In this document: positions 57,092 through 64,000 of the stretch, piece by piece
Position numbering within the stretch: position 1 is the first letter of the stretch
Layout of the letters: each line of letters starts with the position of its first letter
Source: Chitiniphilus shinanonensis DSM 23277
GTDB taxonomy: Bacteria; Pseudomonadota; Gammaproteobacteria; Burkholderiales; Chitinibacteraceae
Assembly: GCF_000374805.1 (NCBI RefSeq)
Contig: NZ_KB895345.1
Span: 1-64,000 of the forward strand
Direction of reading: 5' to 3'
Length of the DNA: 64,000 nt
The notes under the pieces: model-generated
What the model saw: the letters and a program-made list of their open reading frames with translations, nothing else
The model's database searches: none
What the model was told of the DNA's origin: nothing
Program-made: the position numbers and the translations under genes

Positions 57092-57355
57092 TTAGACGGT
57101 ACGAGCCTTTTCGACCAACTCGGCGACAGCCCAGGACTTGGTCTTGGAAACCGGACGGGTTTCCACGATCGTCACCAGATCGCCTTCGTTGTACTGATTG
57201 CTTTCATCGTGAGCGTGGTACTTCTTGGAACGACGCATCACCTTGCCGTAGATCGGGTGCTTGACCAGATGCTCGACCAAAACGGTGACCGTCTTATCCA
57301 TCTTGTTGCTGACCACACGACCGGTCAGCGTACGCTTCAGTTTTGCTTCGGTCAT
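57092..57355 (-). CDS. rpsQ: 30S ribosomal protein uS17
   Basis: An 87-aa OB-fold protein starting [20 protein letters not shown] at 57355; the longer frame to 57412 lies in rpm[21 protein letters not shown] and [14 protein letters not shown] are conserved. Last gene of the S10 operon. Confidence 0.98.
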   Translation of the reverse strand: MTEAKLKRTLTGRVVSNKMDKTVTVLVEHLVKHPIYGKVMRRSKKYHAHDESNQYNEGDLVTIVETRPVSKTKSWAVAELVEKARTV

Positions 57356-57356
57356 G

Positions 57357-57548
57357 TTAAGCAGCCTTCTGAGCCAGGATGGTACGGACGCGCGCAATGT
57401 CCTTGCGCACACGCTTCAGTTCGCTCGACTTGGCGAGCTGGCCGGTAGCGGCCTGCATGCGCAGACCGAACTGGGCGCGCAGCAGGGCAGTCAGTTCGCC
57501 CTTGAGCTCGTCGGCCGACTTTTGACGAAGTTCAGCAGCTTTCATCAT
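57357..57548 (-). CDS. rpmC: 50S ribosomal protein uL29
   Basis: A 63-aa two-helix protein: [20 protein letters not shown], then [20 protein letters not shown]. It lies by the exit tunnel and contributes to SRP and trigger factor docking. The start overlaps rplP by 4 bases. Confidence 0.97.
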   Translation of the reverse strand: MMKAAELRQKSADELKGELTALLRAQFGLRMQAATGQLAKSSELKRVRKDIARVRTILAQKAA

Positions 57549-57961
57549 TGCCCCACTTGACGAGTGACGAAGGTCGTACCGAACGGCAGCTTGGCGGAGG
57601 CGAGACGGAAGGCTTCGCGAGCGAGCTCTTCGTTGACGCCATCCAGCTCGTACAGGACCTTGCCAGGTTGAATTTCGGCAACCCAGTATTCCGGGCTGCC
57701 CTTACCGTTACCCATCCGCACTTCGGCCGGCTTGGTCGAAATGGGCTTGTCCGGGAACACGCGAATCCAGACGCGGCCGCCACGCTTGATGTGACGGGTG
57801 ATCGCGCGACGCGCAGCTTCGATCTGACGGGCAGTCAGGCGACCACGGGTGGTTGCCTTCAGGCCCCAGGTACCGAACGCCACGCTGTTGCCGCGGGTCG
57901 CGATGCCGGTGTTACGGCCCTTCTGGACCTTGCGGAACTTGAGTCTAGTTGGCTGCAGCAT
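57545..57961 (-). CDS. rplP: 50S ribosomal protein uL16
   Basis: A 138-aa protein: [20 protein letters not shown] at the start; [20 protein letters not shown] and the [20 protein letters not shown] loop reach toward the A-site tRNA. Its start overlaps the rpsC stop by 17 bases. Confidence 0.98.
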   Translation of the reverse strand: MLQPTRLKFRKVQKGRNTGIATRGNSVAFGTWGLKATTRGRLTARQIEAARRAITRHIKRGGRVWIRVFPDKPISTKPAEVRMGNGKGSPEYWVAEIQPGKVLYELDGVNEELAREAFRLASAKLPFGTTFVTRQVGQ

Positions 57962-58649
57962 TGCGTGCCCCCTTACGTGCCTTGCGCTGGGTTTCCGGAG
58001 CGGGTTCAGCGGCCTTTTCGCCCGGCTTCACTTCGCCCTTGTAGACCCAGACCTTGATACCGATGATGCCGTACGTGGTCTTGGCTTCGCTGGTCGCGTA
58101 GTCGATGTCGGCACGCAGGGTATGCAGCGGCACGCGGCCTTCGCGATACCACTCGGTACGTGCGATTTCGATACCGTTCAGGCGGCCGGCCGACATGATC
58201 TTGATGCCCTGGGCACCCAGACGCATGGCGTTCTGCATCGCGCGCTTCATGGCACGACGGAACATCACGCGCTTTTCCAGCTGCGACGAGATGCTGTCGG
58301 CAATGATCTGCGCGTCGATTTCCGGCTTGCGCACTTCTTCGATATTGACGTGCACCGGCACCTTGAGGATGTTCTGCAGCTGCTTCTTCAGCAACTCGAT
58401 ATCCTCGCCCTTCTTGCCGATCACCACGCCCGGGCGGGCGGTATAGATGGTGATCTTGGCGTTCTTCGCCGGACGCTCGATCACGACACGGCTCACCGCG
58501 GCATTGGCGAGGCGCTTCTTCAGGAAGTCGCGCACCTCGATGTCTTCGGTAAGCATCTTGCCGAAGTTACGGCTGTTGGCGTACCAGCGCGAGGCCCAGT
58601 TCTTGGTGACGGCGAGACGAAAACCCGTCGGATGAATTTTCTGACCCAT
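57945..58649 (-). CDS. rpsC: 30S ribosomal protein uS3
   Basis: A 234-aa protein: [20 protein letters not shown] at the start, the KH domain with [20 protein letters not shown], and the C-terminal domain [20 protein letters not shown]. It is a mRNA-entry-channel helicase component with uS4 and uS5. Confidence 0.98.
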   Translation of the reverse strand: MGQKIHPTGFRLAVTKNWASRWYANSRNFGKMLTEDIEVRDFLKKRLANAAVSRVVIERPAKNAKITIYTARPGVVIGKKGEDIELLKKQLQNILKVPVHVNIEEVRKPEIDAQIIADSISSQLEKRVMFRRAMKRAMQNAMRLGAQGIKIMSAGRLNGIEIARTEWYREGRVPLHTLRADIDYATSEAKTTYGIIGIKVWVYKGEVKPGEKAAEPAPETQRKARKGARNAAAN

Positions 58650-58658
58650 AATCGCTCC

Positions 58659-58988
58659 TTAGTCGCCCACAGTCAGCGTGATGTGGCAGGTCTGCTTCTC
58701 GATGCGGTTACCGCGGCCCTTGGCACGAGCGGTGAAGCGCTTGAGGGACGGACCCTTGTCCACATAGATCGTCCGGACCTTGAGGGCGTCGATGTCGGCG
58801 CCTTCGTTGTGCTCGGCGTTGGCGATAGCCGACTCCAGCACTTTCTTGATCAGGGCGGCGGCCTTCTTCGGGCTGAAGGTCAGGATGTTGAGCGCTTGCT
58901 CCACCGGCTTGCCACGAACCAGGTCAGCGACCAGGCGAGCCTTTTGCGCGGAGAGGCGAGCATTGCTCAGTACAGCGGATACTTGCAT
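58659..58988 (-). CDS. rplV: 50S ribosomal protein uL22
   Basis: A 109-aa protein: [20 protein letters not shown] at the start and the tunnel-lining beta-hairpin [18 protein letters not shown] near the end, the site of macrolide-resistance mutations in other bacteria; it appears wild type. Confidence 0.98.
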   Translation of the reverse strand: MQVSAVLSNARLSAQKARLVADLVRGKPVEQALNILTFSPKKAAALIKKVLESAIANAEHNEGADIDALKVRTIYVDKGPSLKRFTARAKGRGNRIEKQTCHITLTVGD

Positions 58989-58997
58989 GTCGTCACC

Positions 58998-59273
58998 TTA
59001 TCGCTTGGCTTTCTTGTCCGCGGCGTGGCCCTTGAAGGTACGGGTGAGTGCGAACTCGCCCAGCTTGTGGCCAACCATGTTTTCGTTCACGTACACCGGT
59101 ACGTGCTGACGGCCGTTGTGCACGGCGATCGTCAGACCGACGAAGTCCGGCAGCACCGTGGAACGGCGCGACCAGGTCTTGATCGGGCGCTTGTCGTTCG
59201 ATGCACGCGCAGCCTCGATCTTCTTGATGAGGTGCAGGTCGACGAACGGACCCTTCTTGACAGAACGTGCCAT
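58998..59273 (-). CDS. rpsS: 30S ribosomal protein uS19
   Basis: A 91-aa protein: [20 protein letters not shown] at the start; [20 protein letters not shown] and [19 protein letters not shown] are conserved. It is the RimM-binding head protein. Confidence 0.98.
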   Translation of the reverse strand: MARSVKKGPFVDLHLIKKIEAARASNDKRPIKTWSRRSTVLPDFVGLTIAVHNGRQHVPVYVNENMVGHKLGEFALTRTFKGHAADKKAKR

Positions 59274-59279
59274 GTTCTA

Positions 59280-60113
59280 TTACCCCTTGTTCGCGTGACG
59301 GCGACGAACGATCATGCCGTCGGTACGCTTGTTGTTACGGGTACGGTAGCCCTTGGTCGGCTGGCCCCACGGGCTAACCGGCACGCGGCCTTCACCAGTC
59401 TTGCCCTCACCACCACCGTGCGGGTGATCGATCGGGTTCATGGCAGTACCACGCACGGTCGGGCGGATACCCAGCCAACGCTTGGCACCGGCCTTACCGT
59501 AAGAACGCAGGCTATGTTCCTCGTTGCCGACCTCGCCCAGCGTGGCGCGGCAATCGATATGTACCTTGCGGATTTCGCCGGAGCGCAGACGCAGTTGAGC
59601 GTAGGCGCCTTCGCGGGCCAGCAGTTGCACGCCAGCGCCGGCCGAGCGGGCCAGTTGGGCGCCCTTGCCGGGCTGCAACTCGACGCAGTGGATCGTGGAA
59701 CCCACCGGGATGTTGCGGATCGGCAGCGCGTTACCGGCCTTGATCGGGGCTTCCGAACCGGAAACGACGGTCATGCCAGCCTTGAGGCCCTTCGGGGCGA
59801 TGATGTAGCGGCGCTCGCCATCGGCGTAGCACAGCAGCGCGATGTTGGCGGTGCGGTTCGGATCGTATTCCAGGCGTTCCACCTTGGCGACGATGCCGTC
59901 CTTGTTGCGCTTGAAGTCCACCACGCGATAGTGCTGCTTGTGGCCACCGCCCTTATGACGGGTGGTGATCACACCGCGGTTGTTACGACCGGCGGTCTTG
60001 CTTTGCGGCTCGAGCAACGGCGCGTACGGCGCACCCTTGTGCAGGTCCGGGTTCACCACCTTGACGACGGCGCGGCGACCAGCAGACGTCGGTTTTACTT
60101 TGACCAATGCCAT
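59280..60113 (-). CDS. rplB: 50S ribosomal protein uL2
   Basis: A 277-aa protein near the peptidyl transferase centre. The conserved [20 protein letters not shown] contains the His equivalent to E. coli His229. [20 protein letters not shown] lies near residue 50. Seven bases separate it from rpsS. Confidence 0.98.
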   Translation of the reverse strand: MALVKVKPTSAGRRAVVKVVNPDLHKGAPYAPLLEPQSKTAGRNNRGVITTRHKGGGHKQHYRVVDFKRNKDGIVAKVERLEYDPNRTANIALLCYADGERRYIIAPKGLKAGMTVVSGSEAPIKAGNALPIRNIPVGSTIHCVELQPGKGAQLARSAGAGVQLLAREGAYAQLRLRSGEIRKVHIDCRATLGEVGNEEHSLRSYGKAGAKRWLGIRPTVRGTAMNPIDHPHGGGEGKTGEGRVPVSPWGQPTKGYRTRNNKRTDGMIVRRRHANKG

Positions 60114-60125
60114 GTTTCAGTCTCC

Positions 60126-60431
60126 TTACTGCGCGGCCGCAAGGTCGATTTCCTGACCCGGAACCAGGCTCACATACGCCTTTTTCCAATCAGTGCGACG
60201 ACCGTTGAAACGGCCGAAACGCTTCGACTTGCCCTTGACGTTGACCACGGAAACGCCCTTGACCTGAACCTTGAACAGCAGCTCGACGGCAGCCTTGATC
60301 TCGGCCTTGGTGGCATCGGTGGCAACACGGAATACGATCTGCTCGTTCTTGTCGGCAACCAGCGTGCTCTTTTCGGAGACGATGGGCGCGCGCAGAACCT
60401 GCAACAGACGGTTTTCGGTAAATTGCGTCAT
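60126..60431 (-). CDS. rplW: 50S ribosomal protein uL23
   Basis: A 101-aa protein by the tunnel exit. [20 protein letters not shown] and [20 protein letters not shown] are the family marks. It is the docking point for trigger factor and SRP. Overlaps rplD by 4 bases. Confidence 0.98.
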   Translation of the reverse strand: MTQFTENRLLQVLRAPIVSEKSTLVADKNEQIVFRVATDATKAEIKAAVELLFKVQVKGVSVVNVKGKSKRFGRFNGRRTDWKKAYVSLVPGQEIDLAAAQ

Positions 60432-61048
60432 GCGTAGATCTCCTCGAGAGCTTGCAGCGCTTCGCGGGTGAGCACGAGCTTCTTGAAGCGGACCAGGCTG
60501 ACCGGATCGACCTGCGACGGCTCGAGCACGAGCACGTGCGGCAGGTTGCGCGAAGCGAGATACAGGTTCTCGTCGAGCTCCTTGGTCACGATCAGGGCGG
60601 AGTCCAGCTTCAGCGCTTCGAGCTTCTGCACAAAGGCCTTGGTCTTCGGCGCTTCGAGCGCAAACGAATCGACCACCACCAGACGATCCTCACGCACCAG
60701 TTGCGACAGAATGGTCGCGATACCGGCGCGGTACATCTTGCGGTTCACCTTCTGCGAGAAGTTCTCGTCAGGGCTGTTCGGGAAGGTCTTGCCACCACCA
60801 CGCCACAGCGGCGACGAGGTCATACCGGCGCGAGCGCGGCCGGTACCCTTCTGGCGCCAGGGCTTCTTGGTGGTGTGCTTGACGTCGGTACGATCTTTCT
60901 GGGCACGATTGCCGCTGCGCGCATTGGCGAAGTACGCGGTCACCACTTGGTGGACCAGGGCTTCGTTGAAATCGCGAGCAAACAGGGTATCGGACCCGGC
61001 GACGGCGGCTTGCGCCTCGCCGTTAGCATTGATGACTTTCAGTTCCAT
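60428..61048 (-). CDS. rplD: 50S ribosomal protein uL4
   Basis: A 206-aa protein: the extended loop [20 protein letters not shown] lines the tunnel constriction. In E. coli, uL4 also represses the S10 operon by causing termination and blocking translation through its leader. Start overlaps the rplC stop by one base. Confidence 0.98.
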   Translation of the reverse strand: MELKVINANGEAQAAVAGSDTLFARDFNEALVHQVVTAYFANARSGNRAQKDRTDVKHTTKKPWRQKGTGRARAGMTSSPLWRGGGKTFPNSPDENFSQKVNRKMYRAGIATILSQLVREDRLVVVDSFALEAPKTKAFVQKLEALKLDSALIVTKELDENLYLASRNLPHVLVLEPSQVDPVSLVRFKKLVLTREALQALEEIYA

Positions 61049-61692
61049 TACGCACCCGCCTTGACACTCGGACGAACGACCACGTCATTGCCCTTGGAGC
61101 CCGGGACAGCGCCCTTGACCAACAGCAGTTGACGCTCGGCATCGATACGCACGACTTCCAGGTTCTGCACGGTACGGTTCACGTTGCCGTATTGACCGGC
61201 CATACGCTTGCCCGGGAAGATCCGGCCCGGATCCTGCGCCTGACCGATGGAGCCCGGCGTGTTGTGCGAACGGGAGTTACCGTGCGAAGCACGGTTGGAG
61301 CTGAAGTTGTGGCGCTTGATCACACCCGAGAAGCCCTTGCCCTGGGTGGTGCCACTGATATCGACCAACTGGCCAACCGAGAACAGCTCGACCGACAGCG
61401 ATTCGCCGGCCTTCAGTTCTGCAGCCTTCTCAGCGGAGACACGGAACTCGACGAGCACCACGCCAGCCTCGACACCCGCCTTCGCGAAGTGACCGGCTTC
61501 CGCCTTGTTGACACGATTGGCCTTCTTTGCGCCGAAGGTGACCTGCACGGCTGCGTAGCCGTCGGTTTCCGGCGTCTTGATTTGCGTGACGCGATTTGCG
61601 GACAGATCCAGCACCGTCACCGGGATGGACGCACCATCCTCGGCAAAGACGCGGGTCATGCCGACTTTGCGTCCGACAAGACCTAAGCTCAT
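61048..61692 (-). CDS. rplC: 50S ribosomal protein uL3
   Basis: A 214-aa protein starting [20 protein letters not shown] at 61692 after AAGGAA; a longer frame to 61779 would include leader sequence. The segment [20 protein letters not shown] carries the Gln that PrmB methylates in E. coli. It is the first gene of this S10 operon, as rpsJ is cut off by a terminator. Confidence 0.98.
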   Translation of the reverse strand: MSLGLVGRKVGMTRVFAEDGASIPVTVLDLSANRVTQIKTPETDGYAAVQVTFGAKKANRVNKAEAGHFAKAGVEAGVVLVEFRVSAEKAAELKAGESLSVELFSVGQLVDISGTTQGKGFSGVIKRHNFSSNRASHGNSRSHNTPGSIGQAQDPGRIFPGKRMAGQYGNVNRTVQNLEVVRIDAERQLLLVKGAVPGSKGNDVVVRPSVKAGA

Positions 61693-61744
61693 AGTTATTT
61701 CCTTTTCAGGGCCGATTACGATTGATCGGCAATAACCAGTGAAT

Positions 61745-61781
61745 AAAAAAAGACATGCTTGCCGTCCAGAAAACGGCAAGC
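61745..61781 (-). promoter_or_regulatory. candidate S10-operon leader attenuator hairpin
   Basis: Minus-strand hairpin GCTTGCCGT / ACGGCAAGC (9 bp, 7-base loop) is followed 5 bases later by seven T. It lies right after the predicted transcription start and about 50 bases before rplC. A smaller hairpin GCCGAT / ATCGGC follows. This could be a regulated terminator. Confidence 0.5.
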
Positions 61782-61786
61782 CCGGG

Positions 61787-61816
61787 ATACTAGCACAGCT
61801 TTTTCTTTTGCCGCAA
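61787..61816 (-). promoter_or_regulatory. candidate rplC (S10 operon) promoter
   Basis: Minus-strand TTGCGG and TAGTAT are 18 bases apart, with TGC ahead of the -10 making it an extended type. The expected start is near 61780, giving a leader of about 90 bases. Confidence 0.65.
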
Positions 61817-61860
61817 GCACTTAGCCAATCTGCCGCCCGGGCTTAGCCGATGCCGCGCAC

Positions 61861-61899
61861 AAAACAAAACAGGCCCGCTTCATCAGCGAGCCTGTTTTG
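61861..61899 (-). terminator. terminator after rpsJ
   Basis: Stem CAAAACAGGC / GCCTGTTTTG with further CGC/GCG pairing inside, followed on the minus strand by TTTTG, 15 bases after the rpsJ stop. It separates rpsJ from rplC. Confidence 0.85.
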
Positions 61900-61913
61900 T
61901 CACAAGCGGCTAG

Positions 61914-62225
61914 TTACTGCAGCTTGATCTCGACATCGACACCAGCCGGCAGATCCAGCTTCATCAGTGCGTCGACGGTCTTGTCGGTGGGATCGACAAT
62001 GTCCATCAGGCGTTGATGCGTGCGGATCTCGAACTGGTCGCGCGAGGTCTTGTTGACGTGCGGGGAACGCAACACGTCGAAACGCTCGATCTTGGTCGGC
62101 AGCGGAACCGGGCCCTTGACCACGGCGCCGGTGCGCTTGGCGGTCTCGACGATTTCCAGGGCCGAACGGTCGATCAGCGAGTAGTCGAACGCCTTCAGGC
62201 GGATACGGATCTTCTGACTTTGCAT
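61914..62225 (-). CDS. rpsJ: 30S ribosomal protein uS10
   Basis: A 103-aa protein: [20 protein letters not shown], then [20 protein letters not shown]. As NusE it also joins the NusB antitermination complex. It is 12 bases after tuf and terminated right after, so it belongs to the str operon transcript here. Confidence 0.98.
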   Translation of the reverse strand: MQSQKIRIRLKAFDYSLIDRSALEIVETAKRTGAVVKGPVPLPTKIERFDVLRSPHVNKTSRDQFEIRTHQRLMDIVDPTDKTVDALMKLDLPAGVDVEIKLQ

Positions 62226-62237
62226 GACTGTTCTCGC

Positions 62238-63428
62238 TTACTCGATGACCTTGGCGACGACACCGGCGCCAACGGTACGACCACCTTCACGGATGGCGAA
62301 ACGCAGACCTTGTTCCATCGCGATCGGGGCGATCAGCGACACGGTCACTTCCACGTTGTCGCCAGGCATCACCATCTCGGTACCCGCCGGCAGCTCGACC
62401 GAACCGGTCACGTCGGTGGTACGGAAGTAGAACTGCGGACGATAGCCGTTGAAGAACGGGGTGTGACGACCGCCTTCTTCCTTGCTCAGCACGTACACCG
62501 AACCGGTGAACTTGGTGTGCGGGGTGATCGAACCCGGCTTGGCCAGCACCTGGCCACGCTCGACTTCTTCACGCTTGGTGCCGCGCAGCAGCGCGCCGAT
62601 GTTGTCGCCAGCCTGGCCTTGATCCAGCAGCTTGCGGAACATTTCCACGCCGGTGCAGGTGGTCTTGACCGTCGGCTTGATACCGACGATTTCGATTTCC
62701 TCGCCAACCTTGACGATGCCGCGCTCGACACGGCCAGTCACCACGGTACCGCGACCCGAGATCGAGAACACGTCTTCGATCGGCATCAGGAACGGCAGGT
62801 CGATGGCACGTTCCGGTTCCGGAATGTAGCTATCCAGGGCAGCAGCCAGTTGGAAGATCGCCGGTTCGCCGATTTCCGACTGGTCGCCTTCCAGCGCCTT
62901 CAGTGCGGAACCCTTGATCAGCGGAATGTCGTCGCCCGGGAAGTCGTACTTGGACAGCAGGTCGCGCACTTCCATTTCGACCAGTTCCAGCAGTTCGGCG
63001 TCATCCACCATGTCGCACTTGTTCAGGAACACGATGATGTACGGCACGCCCACCTGGCGGGCCAGCAGGATGTGTTCGCGAGTTTGCGGCATGGGGCCGT
63101 CAGCGGCCGAGCACACCAGGATGGCGCCGTCCATTTGCGCGGCGCCGGTGATCATGTTCTTCACATAGTCGGCGTGGCCCGGGCAATCGACGTGCGCGTA
63201 GTGGCGGGTTTCGGTTTCGTATTCGACGTGCGCGGTGTTGATGGTAATACCGCGGGCCTTTTCTTCCGGTGCGCTGTCGATCTGGTCGTAGCCCTTGGCT
63301 TCGCCACCGAACTTCTTCGACAGAATGGTGGTGATCGCAGCGGTCAGCGTGGTCTTGCCGTGGTCAACGTGGCCAATCGTGCCGACGTTTACGTGCGGCT
63401 TCGTCCGCGTGAACTTTTCCTTTGCCAT
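62238..63428 (-). CDS. tuf: elongation factor Tu
   Basis: A 396-aa GTPase that delivers aminoacyl-tRNA. The G1 motif GHVDHGKTT is at residues 19-27, [12 protein letters not shown] (G3) near 81 and NKCDMVDD (G4) near 136. The C-terminal domains include [21 protein letters not shown] is its ribosome-binding site. Betaproteobacteria usually have a second tuf copy, which is not in this window. Confidence 0.98.
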   Translation of the reverse strand: MAKEKFTRTKPHVNVGTIGHVDHGKTTLTAAITTILSKKFGGEAKGYDQIDSAPEEKARGITINTAHVEYETETRHYAHVDCPGHADYVKNMITGAAQMDGAILVCSAADGPMPQTREHILLARQVGVPYIIVFLNKCDMVDDAELLELVEMEVRDLLSKYDFPGDDIPLIKGSALKALEGDQSEIGEPAIFQLAAALDSYIPEPERAIDLPFLMPIEDVFSISGRGTVVTGRVERGIVKVGEEIEIVGIKPTVKTTCTGVEMFRKLLDQGQAGDNIGALLRGTKREEVERGQVLAKPGSITPHTKFTGSVYVLSKEEGGRHTPFFNGYRPQFYFRTTDVTGSVELPAGTEMVMPGDNVEVTVSLIAPIAMEQGLRFAIREGGRTVGAGVVAKVIE

Positions 63429-63456
63429 TTCTTTATTCCTTTAATCCGTTATCCGA

Positions 63457-64000
63457 TTACTTCTTGTTGGCCATGATGGCGTCGGCGACGTGCTTCGGCG
63501 CCTCGGAGTAGTGCTTGAATTCCATCGAGTAGGTCGCGCGACCTTGCGACATGGAGCGCAGGGTGGTCGAGTAACCGAACATCTCGGACAGCGGCACTTC
63601 CGCCTTGATCATCTTGCCGCCAGCGGGGTTGTCATCCATGCCCTGCACGATGCCGCGACGGGACGACAGGTCGCCCATGATGTCGCCCATGTACTCTTCG
63701 GGGGTCTCGATTTCCACGGCCATCATCGGCTCGAGAATCACCGGACCGGCGCGGCGCATCGCTTCCTTGAAGGCGATGGAGCCAGCCAGTTCGAACGCGA
63801 TCTGCGAGGAGTCGACGTCGTGGTAGGAGCCGAAGGTCAGGCGCACGGTCACGTCCACCACCGGGAAGCCGGCCAGCACGCCAGCCTTCAGCGTGTTCTG
63901 GATACCCTTGTCCACCGACGGGATGAATTCGCGGGGGATCACGCCACCCTTGATTTCGTCGATGAACTGGTAGCCCTTGCCTTCGCCCGACGGTTCCAGC
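63457..64000 (-). CDS. fusA: elongation factor G, C-terminal part
   Basis: The last 181 codons of fusA, open to the window edge. Domain IV ([40 protein letters not shown]) and domain V ([20 protein letters not shown]; ending [15 protein letters not shown]) are clear. EF-G drives ribosomal translocation. It precedes tuf by 28 bases as in the str operon. Confidence 0.97.
   Translation of the reverse strand, partial: LEPSGEGKGYQFIDEIKGGVIPREFIPSVDKGIQNTLKAGVLAGFPVVDVTVRLTFGSYHDVDSSQIAFELAGSIAFKEAMRRAGPVILEPMMAVEIETPEEYMGDIMGDLSSRRGIVQGMDDNPAGGKMIKAEVPLSEMFGYSTTLRSMSQGRATYSMEFKHYSEAPKHVADAIMANKK

Noticed and set aside
57849-60437. Plus-strand 862-codon open frame
   Set aside because: Spans the opposite strand of seven ribosomal protein genes; impossible as a conserved gene and of shadow-like composition.

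Overview
The window looks like chromosomal core DNA from a GC-rich betaproteobacterium, most likely of the order Neisseriales (Chitinibacteraceae or Chromobacteriaceae type). This is inferred from the pilB-pilC-pilD-coaE-zapD-yacG block, the ffh/rpsP-rimM-trmD-rplS block, the rpsJ/S10/spc/alpha ribosomal supercluster, a Gram-negative general porin ending in Phe, and the lplT/alr neighbourhood. No rRNA, CRISPR array, prophage or insertion sequence was seen.

Left third (1-21 kb), mostly accessory and envelope functions. The window opens inside a large minus-strand autotransporter adhesin (1-2370) with an extended signal peptide. Next come a decayed SNase-type nuclease with a C12 tract, a YfeO-like ClC channel, a serine-acetyltransferase-like enzyme, a glutathione S-transferase, tRNA-Ser(GCU), lysC, alr and a dedA gene. 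On the plus strand lplT overlaps an RND efflux pair (lipoprotein adaptor and MdtC-like pump), followed by a porin, two tandem AraC-type regulators with GyrI-like C-terminal domains, and a divergent hybrid histidine kinase.

Copper block (21-25 kb): a small Cys/His-rich exported protein, a TolC-like protein, a Tat-exported multicopper oxidase, a cupredoxin and a DUF411 protein form a tight plus-strand operon ending in a terminator. It is probably a periplasmic Cu(I) oxidation and handling system.

Middle (25-38 kb), housekeeping: mnmA-nudJ, a small Lys/Ala-rich exported protein, rluE, icd, a cold-shock gene, clpS-clpA, mscS, xerD-ogt, and ffh, rpsP-rimM-trmD-rplS, with ypjD divergent from ffh.

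38-48 kb: the type IV pilus genes pilB-pilC-pilD run into coaE, zapD and yacG; then a likely ornithine-lipid pair (olsB, olsA), apaH and an HDOD gene. A candidate sigma-54 promoter precedes pilB and a terminator-like hairpin lies inside the start of pilD.

48-64 kb, all minus strand: the alpha, spc and S10 ribosomal operons and the tail of the str operon (rpsJ, tuf, fusA partial). Terminators divide this run: rpsJ is closed off with tuf/fusA, rplC has its own promoter and a leader hairpin, and a perfect 13-bp terminator separates rpsQ (end of S10) from rplN (start of spc). No wholly new system was recognised. The best leads are this ribosomal leader architecture, the pilD hairpin, the tandem AraC-GyrI pair, the lplT-RND coupling and the copper block.
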